A DNA stretch of 64,000 nt from Litsea cubeba (GCA_012931725.1 CM022946.1:132516362-132580361); one strand, 5' to 3'. Numbered from the stretch's first letter, positions 1 to 12,900 are shown. Program-made: numbers and translations. Notes: a model not told the origin generated them from the letters alone.

Positions 1-442
1 TTTGCTTTGGTTTCTAAAATATATGAGGCAAATCCTAGGGGATACTACATCATTATTTTAGTTAAGTGTGACCCACCAACTAGCATTGCATGACAACCGT
101 TGTGAGCAGCTCCTCCTAGGGGAGTAAGCCCCCACCCCGTCTCACCAACACTATCCATAGGAGATCCATATCTAGTAACCAGACAAGCAAAAGCCCTCCG
201 AAGGAACGGCCACACTCTTGGTGGCGCGAGGCCAATACTTTCCTTACAATGGACCTATGGTGGAAAACCATGGGGATTTATCAATTTAAATGCCCCGCTC
301 CCACTTAATATTTTAGAATTGAGGATTTCCTTTTAAGGTATTAGGGCCCACATATATGAATATATGAATCATCAAATCATCTCATGATATGATAAAAGAT
401 TGGTTCCAAGTCAAGTTATTTTAAGGAAAGTCCAGTTTCATA

Positions 443-489
443 AATTAGTGTTACCAATGTGTCCATCTCATGGGACATCAACACTAATT
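443..489. repeat. Imperfect inverted repeat in element interior
   Basis: A perfect 10-bp pair of arms, AATTAGTGTT (443-452) and AACACTAATT (480-489), encloses a shorter partly complementary inner segment (GTCC/GGAC). It could form a hairpin in transcript or DNA. Function unknown. Confidence 0.5.
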
Positions 490-1159
490 AGAACTCTTTC
501 CAAAAATTAATTTGATTTGACTAATATTAGTAACTTGCTATGTTTGGATCAGATTTGGAAACATTCTAAATAAAGCATTCAACTATAAATAGAAAACGCT
601 AAAATTAGAAACTAGTCCTCTCCTCCACATGGCCCAAGCGGAATAGACTTCTTGGACTTCTAGACTTTCCAAAAATTTGGAATTTCTCAAATTCTTTGGG
701 AAGCTCCAAAACACCTTTGGTAATATTCAAACTCTTTGATTAGGAGTCCAACTTCACTTTCCTTCTTCGTCTCATACATCGCCATAATTTACAAATTTAG
801 AAAATTACATAAATTCCTATGTCTCTACGATGAGACTTACATGATAATCTATTAATGGAAATAAAAGGCTCATAGGGAATTTCACCATGCCTTGCCCTGA
901 ACCGGGAAAACAAGGAAACCATGATGCCCTTTACAACTTGCCAATAATAAACATTCAACCATAAAAGAAAGTAAAAGACTTGTGGGCCATATGGAGAGAA
1001 CATGATAACCTGCATGTTAGTATCTCATACTAGCAAAGCAACTCACAAAGCCGGGTTACCAAACAATAATGGAAAGACAGGATGCCAAATATTGCCACTA
1101 CTATGATTCATGCCCCCTACGCAGAGGGGGTCCGGGGGTGTCCCATATGTCAGTCTGTT

Positions 1160-1233
1160 CGGTCGACCTACTTGAAGGTTCGGTCGACCGGCCTCAGTGT
1201 CTTCGGTCGACCTACCAGAGGGCTCGGTCGACC
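1160..1233. promoter_or_regulatory. Cluster of four GTCGAC palindromes
   Basis: GGTCGACC occurs four times, with the GTCGAC cores starting at 1162, 1183, 1206 and 1226, i.e. steps of 21, 23 and 20 bp. Each copy is preceded by TTC or CTC. The near two-turn spacing of a dyad motif resembles an array of sites for a dimeric DNA-binding protein; that role is inference. Similar clusters are in the LTRs of Copia elements A and B. Confidence 0.45.
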
Positions 1234-1492
1234 TGCCTGACGGAAATCTACAAGTTGGGTTTTTCTATTTCGTGTCCAACCATCTCCAAAACTCTTTTAA
1301 AGATTCCCAATGGCTTCCTACCATCATTCCATCATTGTTATACCCTTTTGTGACTATCCAAACATGGACTTACTAATTATCCAAGCAAAACCATCAAAAC
1401 TGATCCATATATAGCCCTTGATCTATCCTCTTCGCATCTCATGTAAAGATTAGATCAAGCTTACTGATCTAACATGATAAGAGATGAGGTAA

Positions 1493-1507
1493 GGCTCTGA
1501 TACCAAT
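1493..1507 (-). other. Primer binding site (initiator tRNA-Met type)
   Basis: Read on the minus strand this is ATTGGTATCAGAGCC, directly after the CA end of the LTR. TGGTATCAGAGC is the classic plant retrotransposon primer site complementary to the 3' end of initiator tRNA-Met. It fixes the element on the minus strand and makes 1508-3328 its 5' LTR. Confidence 0.85.
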
Positions 1508-2022
1508 TGTTGGAAATAGGGTGGGCCTCTAGGATAGGTTTCAAAACTTTTGACCCACTTGACGCAGGGATCAACTATCCAGAAGGCAATAAAACCCAGT
1601 CCAAGATCTATGTCCTCAATCTCGGCCATCATGATAAGTAAATACAATCTATCTAGAAGATAGAAACAGCAACATATAAGCTACAAATAAATCTACAACA
1701 TGCAAGGAAGTAGATTATACCTTTGGAGCTCGGTTGTGCTCTAATGGAGGAGTTGCGTCTTTCTTTGATGATGAAACACTTTCACTAATCAAATAGGGAT
1801 CTCCAAGACCTCTTGATCTTCCACGCTATGACCCGTATTAGATTCTCGTTTTTCTCAAGAAGATGGTGGGATCTCCAAGAGAAAACTACTAGGAACTCTA
1901 GGGAGGAACTAGAAAGAGAACTAGAAGAGGGAGAGGAGAAAGACCATGTGCAACTATTGCACAAAAGAAACTTGGGCGTGAATCCCAATGCTTGGAGCAA
2001 GCATGGACGTCCAGGGCCTCCT

Positions 2023-2031
2023 CTATTTATA
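2023..2031 (-). promoter_or_regulatory. TATA box of the 1508-3328 LTR
   Basis: The minus strand reads TATAAATAG here, about 1.3 kb from the LTR 5' end and about 0.5 kb before its 3' end, a reasonable U3/R position in a long LTR. Confidence 0.5.
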
Positions 2032-2060
2032 GCTTTTGCAATTAAGCCACCTCCTCTTTC

Positions 2061-2305
2061 TAATTGAAATAGAAGTCTCACTTCTCTAACAATTAGTAAC
2101 TCTCTTCTATTACTAGTTAAGATAGAAGTCTTACTTCCACAATAATTAGTAACTTACCATATCATAATTAGAAATCTCACTTCAAATATGATTAGTAACT
2201 TTCCAATTCCTTTCTAATTAAAATAGAAGTCTCACTTCTACTAAAATTAGTAAGTCTACTATTACCACTATTAGAAGTCTCACTTCAAATAGAAATAGTA
2301 ACTTT
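2061..2305. repeat. Degenerate AT-rich tandem repeat inside LTR
   Basis: Variants of TAGAAGTCTCACTTC followed by ATTAGTAACT recur about five times at irregular 45-65 bp steps. This looks like internal tandem duplication in the U3 region of the LTR, partly decayed. Confidence 0.55.
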
Positions 2306-5300
2306 CCTTTTAGAGTTCAACTAGAATTAGATACTTTCTAATAATTGGGCTAGCGTGGGGACCACTAGGGATTCCTTAGAAAGCTGGCTCCAACTGGGAC
2401 TCGCGACCCCACATCTCATGTGTAATCCGGGCCCACAGTTAATTGCAAATAACTCCACTATATAAATGCAATTGAACTCCAATCTTAGGAATATTACATA
2501 GAAGACCCTAAACTTCCACATTACCACAAGTAGACCCCTCTATCAATATTCATGGATCAATTGGACCTGTCTTCCAAAATAGATCCATATCTTATTATCC
2601 TTCAGCTCCAATTAATTATAATGATCAATACGTACCTTTCCAATTAACTCTTAATCGGAATGGGTGTGCACTTACCAATGATAAATCCATTAATTGGCAC
2701 AAGGGGATATTAGAGATAGATTCCATCTTGACCACTGAATGTTCCCACAGCTCTACTATCATGTACCCAAATCACCAAGGTGTTGACCTACAGTTGGCCT
2801 CACTCATTGGTGACTCAAAGCAAATGAATAGATAGAAACTTGAGTTCATTAATGTCTCAGGATTGAGAGCCTATTACTAGGGAATTATGAGAGCAGACCT
2901 TAATATAAAGACAGTGTTTATAAGGTGCTTCTCATGGTCCTTCAATACATCCAATGTACCAGCACTATGATCCAGAATCTTCCATTCTGATGATCGAGAC
3001 AAATCACACTATCTCATAGTGATCAAAGTGTTGCAACCTTGTCAGTATGAGATGTCCAGTCTCATCACTGGTTGTGAATATATTTTAAGTATAAGATTTG
3101 TCATACATGTCTCCCGTATGTGGATCTCATCCATACACATGTATTACATCTAATATACTTATGGACCCCGGTTCATCTCATGAACCATCATGTCATTCGT
3201 ATTGGTTATGTGCATATATATAATAAATCACCATTCATCTCATGAAAGGAAAACATGAATATACTGATAAATAAAGAAATTAATCAATTTATTATATCAT
3301 ATACTGGATTGAGTCCATAAAACTAACATGTTTCACTTTTCGGACCCACGGCGGGCCATTTTGGAGCCTAAGTGTTGGAGAATCCTGTGTTTTCGCTCGT
3401 AACTCTCTAACGGGAGTCCTCTTTGCGAGCCATAAGTTCCTACGAGTCACTCTACCCTCAAGCAAAGTGCTCGTGCCGGTTTCCAATTTATTGAGGGTCC
3501 GCTTCCCATTCCGGACCCCTGGCGGGCCGTTTTGGAGCATAAGTGTTGGTGAATCTAATGTTTTCGCTCGTAACTCTCTAACCGGGAGTCCTATTTGCGA
3601 GCTCGCAGTTCCTACGAGTCACTCTGCCCTCGAGCGACGTGCTCGAGCCGGTTTCCAATTTTTGTAGGGGCGTTTCCCATTCCGGACCCCCGGCGTGCCG
3701 TTTTGGAGCCTAAGTGTTGGAAAATCCTATGTTTTCGCCCGTAAGTTTTTAACTGGGAGTCCTATTTGCGTGCCACCTGTTCCTATGAGTCACTCTACCC
3801 TCGAGCGAAGCGCTCGTGCCAGATTTCGATTTTTGGAGGGGTCATTTCCCTTTCTAGACCCTCGGCGGCCCTTTTTGGAGTCTAAGTTCTGGAAAATCCT
3901 ATGTTTTCTCCCGTAAGTTTTTAACTGGGAGTCCTATTTGCGTGTCGTCAGTTCTTACATGTGACTCTACCCTTGCGCAAAGTGCTCGTGCCAATTTCTG
4001 ATTTTTGTAGGGGCCGTGTCCCATTTTGGACCCCCGGCGGGTCGATTTTAGAGCCTAAGTTTTGTAGAATCCTATGTTTTTGCCCGTAACTCTCTAACCG
4101 AGAGTCCTATTTGCGAGTTGACAGTTCCTGCGAGTCACTCTACCCTCGAGCGAAGTGCTCATGCCAGTTTCTGATTTTTGTAAGGGTCGTTTCCAATTCC
4201 GGACTGCGGCAGGCCGTTTTGGAGCCTAAGTGTTGGAATATCCTATGTTTTCGCTCGTAGCTCTCTAACTGGGAGTCCTATTCGCATGTCGTCAATTCCT
4301 ACGAGTCACTCTACCCTCGAGCGAAGTGCTCGTGCCGGTTTCCGAGTTTTGGAGGGGCCGTTTAACGTTCCGGGCCCCCGGCGGGCCGTTTTAGAGCCAA
4401 AGTGTTGGAGAATCATATGTTTTCGCTCGTAACTCTCTAACCGGGATTCCTATTTGCGTGCTGTCAGTTTCTATGAGTCACTCTACCCTCGAGCGAAGTG
4501 CTCGTGCCGGTTTTCGATTTATGGAGGGGCCATTTCCCATTCCCGAACCTTGGCGGGCTGTTTTGGAGCCTAAGTGTTGGAGAATCATATGTTCTCGCTC
4601 GTAACTCTCTAACCGGGAGTCTTATTTGCGTGTCGTCAGTTTCTACGAGTCACTCTACCCTCGAGCGAAGTGCTCGTGCCGGTTTCCGAGTTTTGGAGGG
4701 GCCGTTTCACATTTCGGACCCCCGGCGGGCCGTTTTGGGGCCTAAGATCTGGAGAATCCTATGTTTTCGCTCGTAACTCTCTAACCTGGAGTTCTATTTG
4801 CGTGCCGTCAGTTCCTACAAGTCACTCTACCCTCGAGCGAAGTATCCATACCGTTTTCCGATTTATGGAGTGGCCGTTTCACATTCCGGACCCCCGGCGG
4901 GCCGTTTTGGAGCCTTAGTGTTGGAGAATCATATGTTTTTGCCCGAAACTTTCTAACCCGGAGTCTTATTTGCATGTCTCGTCAGTTCCTACGAGTCACT
5001 CTACCCTCGAGCGAAGTGATCGTGCTACTTTCAAATTTATGGAGGGGCTGTTTCACATTCGAGACCCCCGGCGGGCTGTTTTGGAGCCTAAGTGTTGGAA
5101 AGTCTTATGTTTTCGCTCGTAACTCTATAACCGGGAGTCCTATTTGCAACTTGGCAGTTCCTACGAGTCTCCCAACCCTTGAGCGAAGTGCTAGTGCCAT
5201 TTTCCATTTTTTGTAGAGTCTGTTTCCCATTCCGGCGCCATTTTGAAGCCCAAGTGTTGGAGAATCCTATGATTTTGCTCGTAGCTCTCTAACCGGGAGT

Positions 5301-6554
5301 CCTATTTGCGCGTCGTCAGTACCTAAGAGTCACTCTACCCTCGAGCGAAGTGCTCGTGCTGATTTGCGATTATTGGAGGGGCCATTTCCCATTCCGGACC
5401 CCCGTCGGGCCGTTTTGGAGCCAAAGTTTTGGAGAATCATATGTTTTCGCTAGTAACTCTCTAACCGGTATTCCTATTTGTATACAGTCAATTCCTACGA
5501 GACACTCTACACTCGAGTGAAGTGCTCGTGCCGCTTTACGATTTATAGAGGGGTCGTTTCCCATTCCGGACCCCCAGGGGGCCTTTTTGGAGCCTAAGTG
5601 TTGGAGAATCCTATGTTTTCGCTCGTAACTCTCTAACCGGGAGTCTTATTTGCATGTTGTCAGTTCCTACGAGTCACTCTACCCTCGAGCGAAGTGCTCG
5701 TGCCAGTTTCTGATTTTTGTAGGGGCCATTTCCCATTCTAGAACCCTGACGGGCCGTTTTGGAGCCTAAGTGTTGGAGAATCCTATGATTTCACTCGTAG
5801 CTCTCTAACTAGGAGTCCTATTTGCATGCCGTCAGTACCTAGGAGTCACTCTACCCTCGAGCGAAGTGCACGTGCCGGTTTCCGATGATTGGAGGGGCCG
5901 TTTTTCGTTTCGGACCCCCGGCGGGCCGTTTTGGAGCCAAAGCGTTGGAGAATCATATGTTTTCGCTCATAACTCTCTAACCGGGAGTCCTACTTTCTTG
6001 CCGTCAGTTTCTACGAGTCAGTCTACCCTCGAGCGAAGTGCTCGTGCCAGTTTCCGATTTATGGAGGGGCTGTTTCACATTCCGGACTCCCGGCGGGCCG
6101 TTTTTGAGCCTAAGTGTTGGATAATCTTTTGTTTTCGCTCGTAACACTCTAACCGGAAGTCCTATTTGCAACCTGGCAGTTCCTACGAGTCACTCTACCC
6201 TCGAGCGAAGTGCTCGTGCTAGTTTTCAATTTTTGTAGGGGCCGTTTCCCATTCCGGACCCCTGGCGGGCCATTTTTGAGCATAAGTGTTGGAGAATCCT
6301 ATGATTTCGCTCATAGCTCTCTAACCGAGAGTCCTTGTTGTGTGCCGTCAGTATCTAGGAGTCACTCTACCCTCGAGCGAAGTGTTCGTGCCGGTTTTTG
6401 ATTATTGGAGGGGCCGTTTCCCATTTCTGATTATTGGACGGGCCGTTTTGGAGCCAAAGTGTTGGAGAATAATTTGTATTCGCTCGTAACTCTCTAACCA
6501 GGAGTCCTATTTGCGTGCCGCCAGTTCCTAAGAGTCACTCTACCCCTGAGCGAA

Positions 6555-9500
6555 GTGGTCGTCCCGGTTTTCGATTTTTGGAGGGACGGTTTCACGTTCC
6601 GGACCCCCGGCGAGCCGTTTTTGAGCCTAAGTGTTGGAGAATCCTGTGTTTTCGCTTGTAACTCTCTAACCGGGAGTCCTCTTTGCGAGCCGTCAGTTCG
6701 TATGAGTCACTCTACCCTTGAGCAAAGTGCTCGTGTCGGTTTCCGATTTATGGAGGGTCCGTTTTCTGTTCCGGACCCCCGCCGGGCCGTTTTGGAGCAT
6801 AAGTGTTGGAGAATCCTGTGTTTTCGCTTGTAACGTTCTAACTGGGAGTCCTCTTTGTGAGACGTCAGTTCCTACGAGTCACTCTACCATCCAGCAAAGT
6901 GCTCGTGCTGGTTTCCGATTTATGGTGGGTCCGTTTCCCATTCCGGACCCCCGGCTGGCCGTTTTGGAGCGTAATTGTTAGAGAATCCTGTGTTTTCACT
7001 CGTAACTCTCTAACTGGGACTCCTCTTTGCGAGCCATCAGTTCCTACGAGTCACACTACCCTCGAGCAAAGTGCTCGTGCCAGTTTCCAATTTTTGGAGG
7101 GGCCGTTTCCCGTTTCGGACCCCCGGCGGGTCATTTTGGAGTCAAAGTGTTGGAGAATCTTATGTTTTCGCTCGTAACTCTCTAACCGGGAGTCTTATTT
7201 ACGTGCAGTTAGTTCCAACGAGCCACTCTACCCTCGAACGAAGTGCTCGTGCCGGTTTTCAATTTTTCCATGGGCCGTTTCACGTTCTGGACCCCTGGCG
7301 GGCCATTTTGGAGCCTAAGTGTTCGAGATTCTTGTGTTTTCGCTCGTAACTCTCTAACCGAGAGTCCTCTTGCGAGCCGTCAATTCCTACGAGTCACTCT
7401 ACCCTCAAGCGAAGTGCCCGTGCCGGTTTCTAATTTTTGGAGGGGCCATTTCCCGTTCCAGACCCCGGGCCGTTTTGGAGCCTAAGAGTTGGAAAATCCT
7501 ATGTTTAACTTTCTAACCTGGAGTCTTATTTGCGTGCTGTTAGTTCTTATGAGTCACTCTACCCTCAAGCGAAGTGCTCGTGCCGGTTTCTAATTTTTGG
7601 AGGGGCCATTTCCCGTTCCAGACCCCGGGCCGTTTTGGAGCCTAAGAGTTGGAAAATCCTATGTTTAACTTTCTAACCTGGAGTCTTATTTGCGTGCTGT
7701 TAGTTCTTATGAGTCACTCTACCCTCAAGCGAAGTGCTCGTGCCGGTTTCTGATTTTTGGAGGGGCTGTTTCACGTTTCGGACCCCCGGTGGCTGTTTTG
7801 GAGGCTAAGTGTTAAAGAATCATATCTTTTCGCTCGTAACTATCTAATTGGGAGTCCTATTCGCGTGCCGTCAGTTCCTACGAGTCACTCTACCCTCGAG
7901 CGAAGTGCTCGTGCCGGTTTTTTATTTTTGGAGGGCCCGTTTCACTTTCTGTACCGTCGGCGGGCCGTTTTGGAGCCTAACTGTTGGAGAATCATATGTT
8001 TTCACTCGTAACTCTCTAACCGGGAGTCCTATTCGCGTGCCGTCAATTCCTACTAGTCACTCTACCCTCGAGCGAAGTGCTCGTGCCGGTTTCCAATTTA
8101 TGGTGGGGCTGTTTCACATTTCGGACTCCCGGCGGGCCGTTTTGGAGCCTAAGTGCTGGAGAATCTTATGTTTTCGCTCGTAACTCTCTAACCGGGAGTC
8201 CTATTTGCAACCTGGCCATTCCTACGAGTCACTTTACTCTCGAGCGAAGTGATCGTGCCAGTTTTCGATTTTTGTAGCGGCCGTTTCCAGTTTCGGACCC
8301 CTGGCGGGCCGTTTTGGTGCCTAAGTGTTGGAGAATCCTATGATTTCGCTCGTGGCTCTCTAACCGAGAGTCTTAGTTGCATGCTGTCAGTATCTAGGAG
8401 TCACTCTACTCTCGAGCGAAGTGCTCGTGCCGGTTTCCAATTATTGGAGGGGCCGTTACCCGTTCTGGACCCGCGGCGGGCAGTTTTGGAGCCAAAGTGC
8501 TGGAGAATCATATGTTTTCACTCGTAACTATCTAACCCGGAGTCCTATTTTCATGCCGTCAGTTCCTAGGAGTCACTCTACCCTCAAGCGAAGTGTTCAT
8601 ACCAGTTTTTGATTTTTTAAGGGGCCGTTTCCCGTTCCGGACCCCCAGCGGGCCGTTTTGGAGCCTAAGTTCTTGAAAATCCATTGTTTTCGGTCGTAAC
8701 TCTCTAACCAGGATTCTTATTTGCGTGCCGTCAGTTCCTATGAGTCACTCTACCCCTGAGCGAAGTGGTCGAGCCGGTTTCTGATTTTTGTACGGGCCGT
8801 TTCCCGTTCCGGACCCCCGGCATGCCGTTTTCGAGCCTAAGTGTTGGAGAATCCTATGATTTCGATCGTAACTCTCTAACCGGGAGTCCTATTCGTGTGC
8901 CGTCAGTTTCTACGAGTCACTCTACCCTTGATTGGAGTGCTCGTGCCACTTTATGATTTATAGAGGGGTCATTTCCCATTCCGGACCCCCGGGGGGCCTT
9001 TTTGGAGCCTAAGCATTGGAGAATCCTATGTTTTCCCTCGTAACTCTCTAACCGGGAGTCTTATTTGCATGTCGTCAGTTCCTACGAGTCACTCTACCCT
9101 CGAATGAAGTGCTCGTGCCAATTTCCGATTTTTGTAGGGGCCGTTTCCCATTCCGGACTTCTGACGGGCCGTTTTGGAGCCTAAGTGTTGGAGAATCCTA
9201 TGATTTCACTCGTAGCTCTCTAACTGGGAGTCCTATTTGCATGCCGTCAGTACCTAGTAGTCACTATACCCTCGAGCGAATTGCAAGTGCCGGTTTCCGA
9301 TGATTGGAGGGGCCGTTTTCCGTTTCGGACTCCCGGCGGGCCGTTTTGGAGCCAAAGTGTTGGAGAATCATATGTTTTTGCTCATAACTATCTAACCGGG
9401 AGTCCTACTTTCGTGCCGTCTGTTCCTACAAGTCACTCTACCCTCGAGCGAAGTGCTCGTGCCAGTTTTTGATTTATGGAGGGGCTGTTTCACATTCCGG

Positions 9501-9969
9501 ACTCCCGGCGGGCCGTTTTGGAGCCTAAGTGTTGGAGAATCTTATGTTTTCGCTCGTAACACTCTAACCGGGCGTTCTATTTGTAACCTGGCAGTTCCTA
9601 CGAGTCACTCTACCCTCGAGCAAAGTACTCGTGCCAGTTTTCAATTTTTGTAGGGGCCGTTTCCCGTTCCGGACCCCTGGCGGGCCGTTTTGGAGCCTTA
9701 AGTGTTGGAGAATCCTATGATTTTGCTCATAGCTCTCTAACCGAGAGTCCTAGTTGCGTGCCGTTAGTATCTAGGAGTCACTCGACCCTCGAGCGAAGTG
9801 CTCATGCCGATTTTTGATTATTGGAGGGGCGGTTTCCCGTTTCGGACCCGCGGCGGGCCGTTTTGGAGCCAAAGTGTTGGAGAATTATTTGTTTTCGCTC
9901 GTAACTCGCTAACCAGGAGTCCTATTTGCGTGCCGTCAGTTCCTAAGAGTCACTCTACCCCTGAACGAA
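6555..9969 (+). repeat. Higher-order satellite repeat copy 1 (about 3.4 kb)
   Basis: The same ordered series of monomer variants recurs starting at 6555, 9970, 39323, 41036, 44290 and 47498. This copy is 3415 bp, about 150 bp longer than its neighbours because a monomer is duplicated at 7401-7720. The start is an arbitrary landmark within the cycle. Confidence 0.7.
7401..7720 (+). repeat. Recent duplication of one 160-bp satellite monomer
   Basis: 7401-7560 and 7561-7720 are identical except for about one base. Both share a diagnostic deletion after CCTATG (ATGTTTAACTTTCTAACC in place of the usual TTTTCGGTCGTAACTC form). The equivalent place in the next higher-order copy (about 10810-10980) has a single monomer without that deletion. 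Confidence 0.85.
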
Positions 9970-12900
9970 GTGGTCGTGCCGGTTTTCAATTTTTGGAGTG
10001 GCGGTTTCACGTTCCGGACCCCCGGCGAGTCGTTTTGGAGCCTAAGTATTGGAGAATCCTGTGTTTTCGCTTGTAACTCTCTAACCGGGAGTCCCCTTTG
10101 CGAGCCGTTAGTTCCTATGAGTCACTCTACCCTCGAGCAAAGTGCTCGTGCGGGTTTTCAATTTTTGGAGGGTCCGTTTTCTGTTCAGGACTTCTGACGA
10201 GCCATTTTGGAGCATAAGTGTTGGAGAATCCTGTGTTTTCGCTTGTAACTCTCTAACTGGGAGTCCTCTTTGTGAGACGTCAGTTCCTACGAGTCACTCT
10301 ACCATCCAGCAAAGTGCTCGTGCTGGTTTCCGATTTATGGTGGGTCCGTTTCCCATTCCGGACCCCCGGCGGGCCATTTTGGAGCGTAAGTGTTGGAGAA
10401 TCCTGTGTTTTCACTCGTAACTCTCTAACTGGGAGTCCTCTTTGTGAGCCATAAGTTCCTACGAGTCACACTACCCTCGAGCAAAGTGCTCATGCCAGTT
10501 TCCAATTTTTGGAGGGGCCGTTTCCCGTTTCGGACCCCCGGCGGGCCATTTTGGAGCCAAAGTGTTAGAGAATCTTATGTTTTCGCTCGTAACTCTCTAA
10601 CCGGGAGTCTTATTTGCGTACAGTTAGTTCCAACGAGCCACTCTACCCTCGAACGAAGTGCTCATGCCGGTTTTCAATTTTTCCATGGGCCGTTTCACGT
10701 TCTGGACCCCTGGCGGGCCATTTTGGAGCCTAAGTGTTGGAGATTCTTGTGTTTTCGCTCGTAAATCTCTAACCGAGAGTCCTCTTGCGAGCCGTCAATT
10801 CCTACGAGTCACTCTACCCTCAAACGAAGTGCCCGTACCGGTTTCCAATTTTTGGAGGGGCCATTTCTCGTTCCAGACCCCAGGCCGTTTTGGAGCCTAA
10901 GAGTTGGAAAATCCTATGTTTTCGGTCGTAACTCTCTAACCGGGAGTCTTATTTGCGTGCTGTTAGTTCTTATGAGTCACTCTAGCCTCAAGCGAAGTGC
11001 TCGTGCTGGTTTCTGATTTTTGGAGGGGCCGTTTCATGTTCCGGACCCCCGGTGGCCGTTTTGGAGGCTAAGTGTTAAAGAATCATATCTTTTCGCTCGT
11101 AACTATCTAATTGGGAGTCCTATTCGCGTGCCGTCAGTTCCTACGACTCACCCTACCCTCGAGCGAAGTTCTCGTGCCGGTTTTTTATTTTTGGAGGGCC
11201 CGTTTCACGTTCCGTGCCCTCGGCGATCCGTTTTGGAGCCTAACTGTTAGTGAATCATATGTTTTCACTCGTAACTCTCTAACCGGGAGTCCTATTCGCG
11301 TGTCGTCAATTCCTACTAGTCACTCTACCCTCGAGCGAAGTGCTCGTGCCGGTTTCCAATTTATGGTGGGGCTGTTTCACATTTCGGACTCCCGGCGGGC
11401 CGTTTTGGAGCCTAAGTGCTGGAGAATCTTATGTTTTCGCTCGTAACTCTCTAACCGGGAGTCCTATTTGCAACCTGGCCATTCCTACGAGTCACTTTAC
11501 TCTCGAGCGAAGTGATCGTGCCAGTTTTCGATTTTTGTAGCGGCCGTTTCCAGTTTCGGACCCCTGGCGGGCCGTTTTGGTGCCTAAGTGTTGGAGAATC
11601 CTATGATTTCGCTCGTGGCTCTCTAACCGAGAGTCTTAGTTGCATGCTGTCAGTATCTAGGAGTCACTCTACTCTCGAGCGAAGTGCTCGTGCCGGTTCC
11701 CAATTATTGGAGGGGCCGTTACCCGTTCTGGACCCGCGGCGGGCAGTTTTGGAGCCAAAGTGTTGGAGAATCATATGTTTTCACTCGTAACTATCTAACC
11801 CGGAGTCCTATTTTCGTGCCGTCAGTTCCTAGGAGTCACTCTACCCTCAGGCGAAGTGCTCATACCAGTTTCTGATTTTTTAAGGGGCCGTTTCCCATTC
11901 CGGACCCCCAGCGGGGTGTTTTAGAGCCTAAGTTCTGGAAAATCCATTGTTTTCGGTCGTAACTCTCTAACCAGGATTCTTATTTGCGTGCCGTCAGTTC
12001 CTACGAGTCACTCTACCCCTGAGCGAAGTGGTCGAGCCGGTTTCCGATTTTTGTAGGGGCCGTTTCCTATTCCGGACCCCCGGCATGCCGTTTTCGAGCC
12101 TAAGTGTTGGAGAATCCTATGATTTCGATCGTAACTCTCTAACCGGGAGTCCTATTCGCGTGCCGTCAGTTTCTACGAGTCACTCTACCCTTGATTGAAG
12201 TGCTCGTGCCACTTTACGTTTTATAGAGGGGCTGTTTCCCATTCCGGACCCCCGGGGGGCCTTTTTGGAGCCTAAGCATTGGAGAATCCTATGTTTTCCC
12301 TCGTAAGTCTCTAACTAGGAGTCTTATTTGCATGTCGTCAGTTCCTACGAGTGACTCTACCCTCGAGCGAAGTGCTCGTGCCAGTTTCCAATTTTTGTAG
12401 GGGCCGTTTCCCATTCCGGACTTCTGACGGGCCGTTTTGGAGCCTAAGTGATTTGCATGCCGTCAGTACCTAGGAGTCACTATACCCTCGAGCAAATTGC
12501 ACGTGCCGGTTTCCGATGATTGGAGGGGCCGTTTTCCATTCCAGACTCCCGGCGGGCCATTTTGGAGCCAAAGTGTTGGAGAATCATATGTTTTTGCTCA
12601 TAACTATCTAACCGAGAGTCCTACTTTCGTGCCGTCTGTTCCTACGAGTCACTCTACCCTCGAGCGAAGTGTTCGTGCCGGTTTTCGATTTATGGAGGGG
12701 CTGTTTCACATTCCGGACTCCCAGCGGGCCGTTTTGGAGCCTAAGTGTTGGAGAATCTTCTGTTTTCGCTCGTAACACTCTAACCGGGCATTCTATTTGC
12801 AACCTGGCAGTTCCTACGAGTCACTCTACCCTCGAAGAAAGTGCTCGTGCCAGTTTTCAATTTTTGTAGGGGCCGTTTCCCGTTCCGGACCCCTGGCGGG

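Larger units (their letters stand above)
1..1492 (-). mobile_element. Interior of a non-coding LTR retrotransposon (partial, runs off left edge)
   Basis: This lies on the interior side of a minus-strand primer binding site and LTR, so it is the 5' leader or interior of an LTR element whose remainder is outside the window. No reading frame on either strand resembles gag, protease, integrase or reverse transcriptase; the longest open frames are under 100 codons and have no zinc knuckle or catalytic motif. Copia or Gypsy gag would normally begin within a few hundred bases of the primer site, so about 1.5 kb without one suggests a non-autonomous (LARD-like) element or a very long leader. It contains an inverted repeat (443-489) and four GTCGAC palindromes (1160-1233). 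The family is not identified. Confidence 0.6.
1508..3328 (-). repeat. 5' LTR of minus-strand element, 1821 bp
   Basis: On the minus strand the segment starts TGTTAG at 3328 and ends CCAACA at 1508, the TG...CA limits of an LTR, with the primer site adjacent. At 3329 recognisable satellite resumes without spacer, so the element inserted into the satellite. The other LTR and the target duplication are outside the window, so I cannot measure age. The LTR holds a minus-strand TATA box and an AT-rich degenerate tandem repeat. The 98-aa and 84-aa open frames inside it lie on opposite strands over a purine-rich stretch and look fortuitous. Confidence 0.8.

Noticed and set aside
1813..2067. 84-codon frame with a glutamate-rich stretch in the first LTR
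   Set aside because: It comes from a purine-rich run next to the TATA box, and an antisense frame of similar length overlaps it; no family resemblance.
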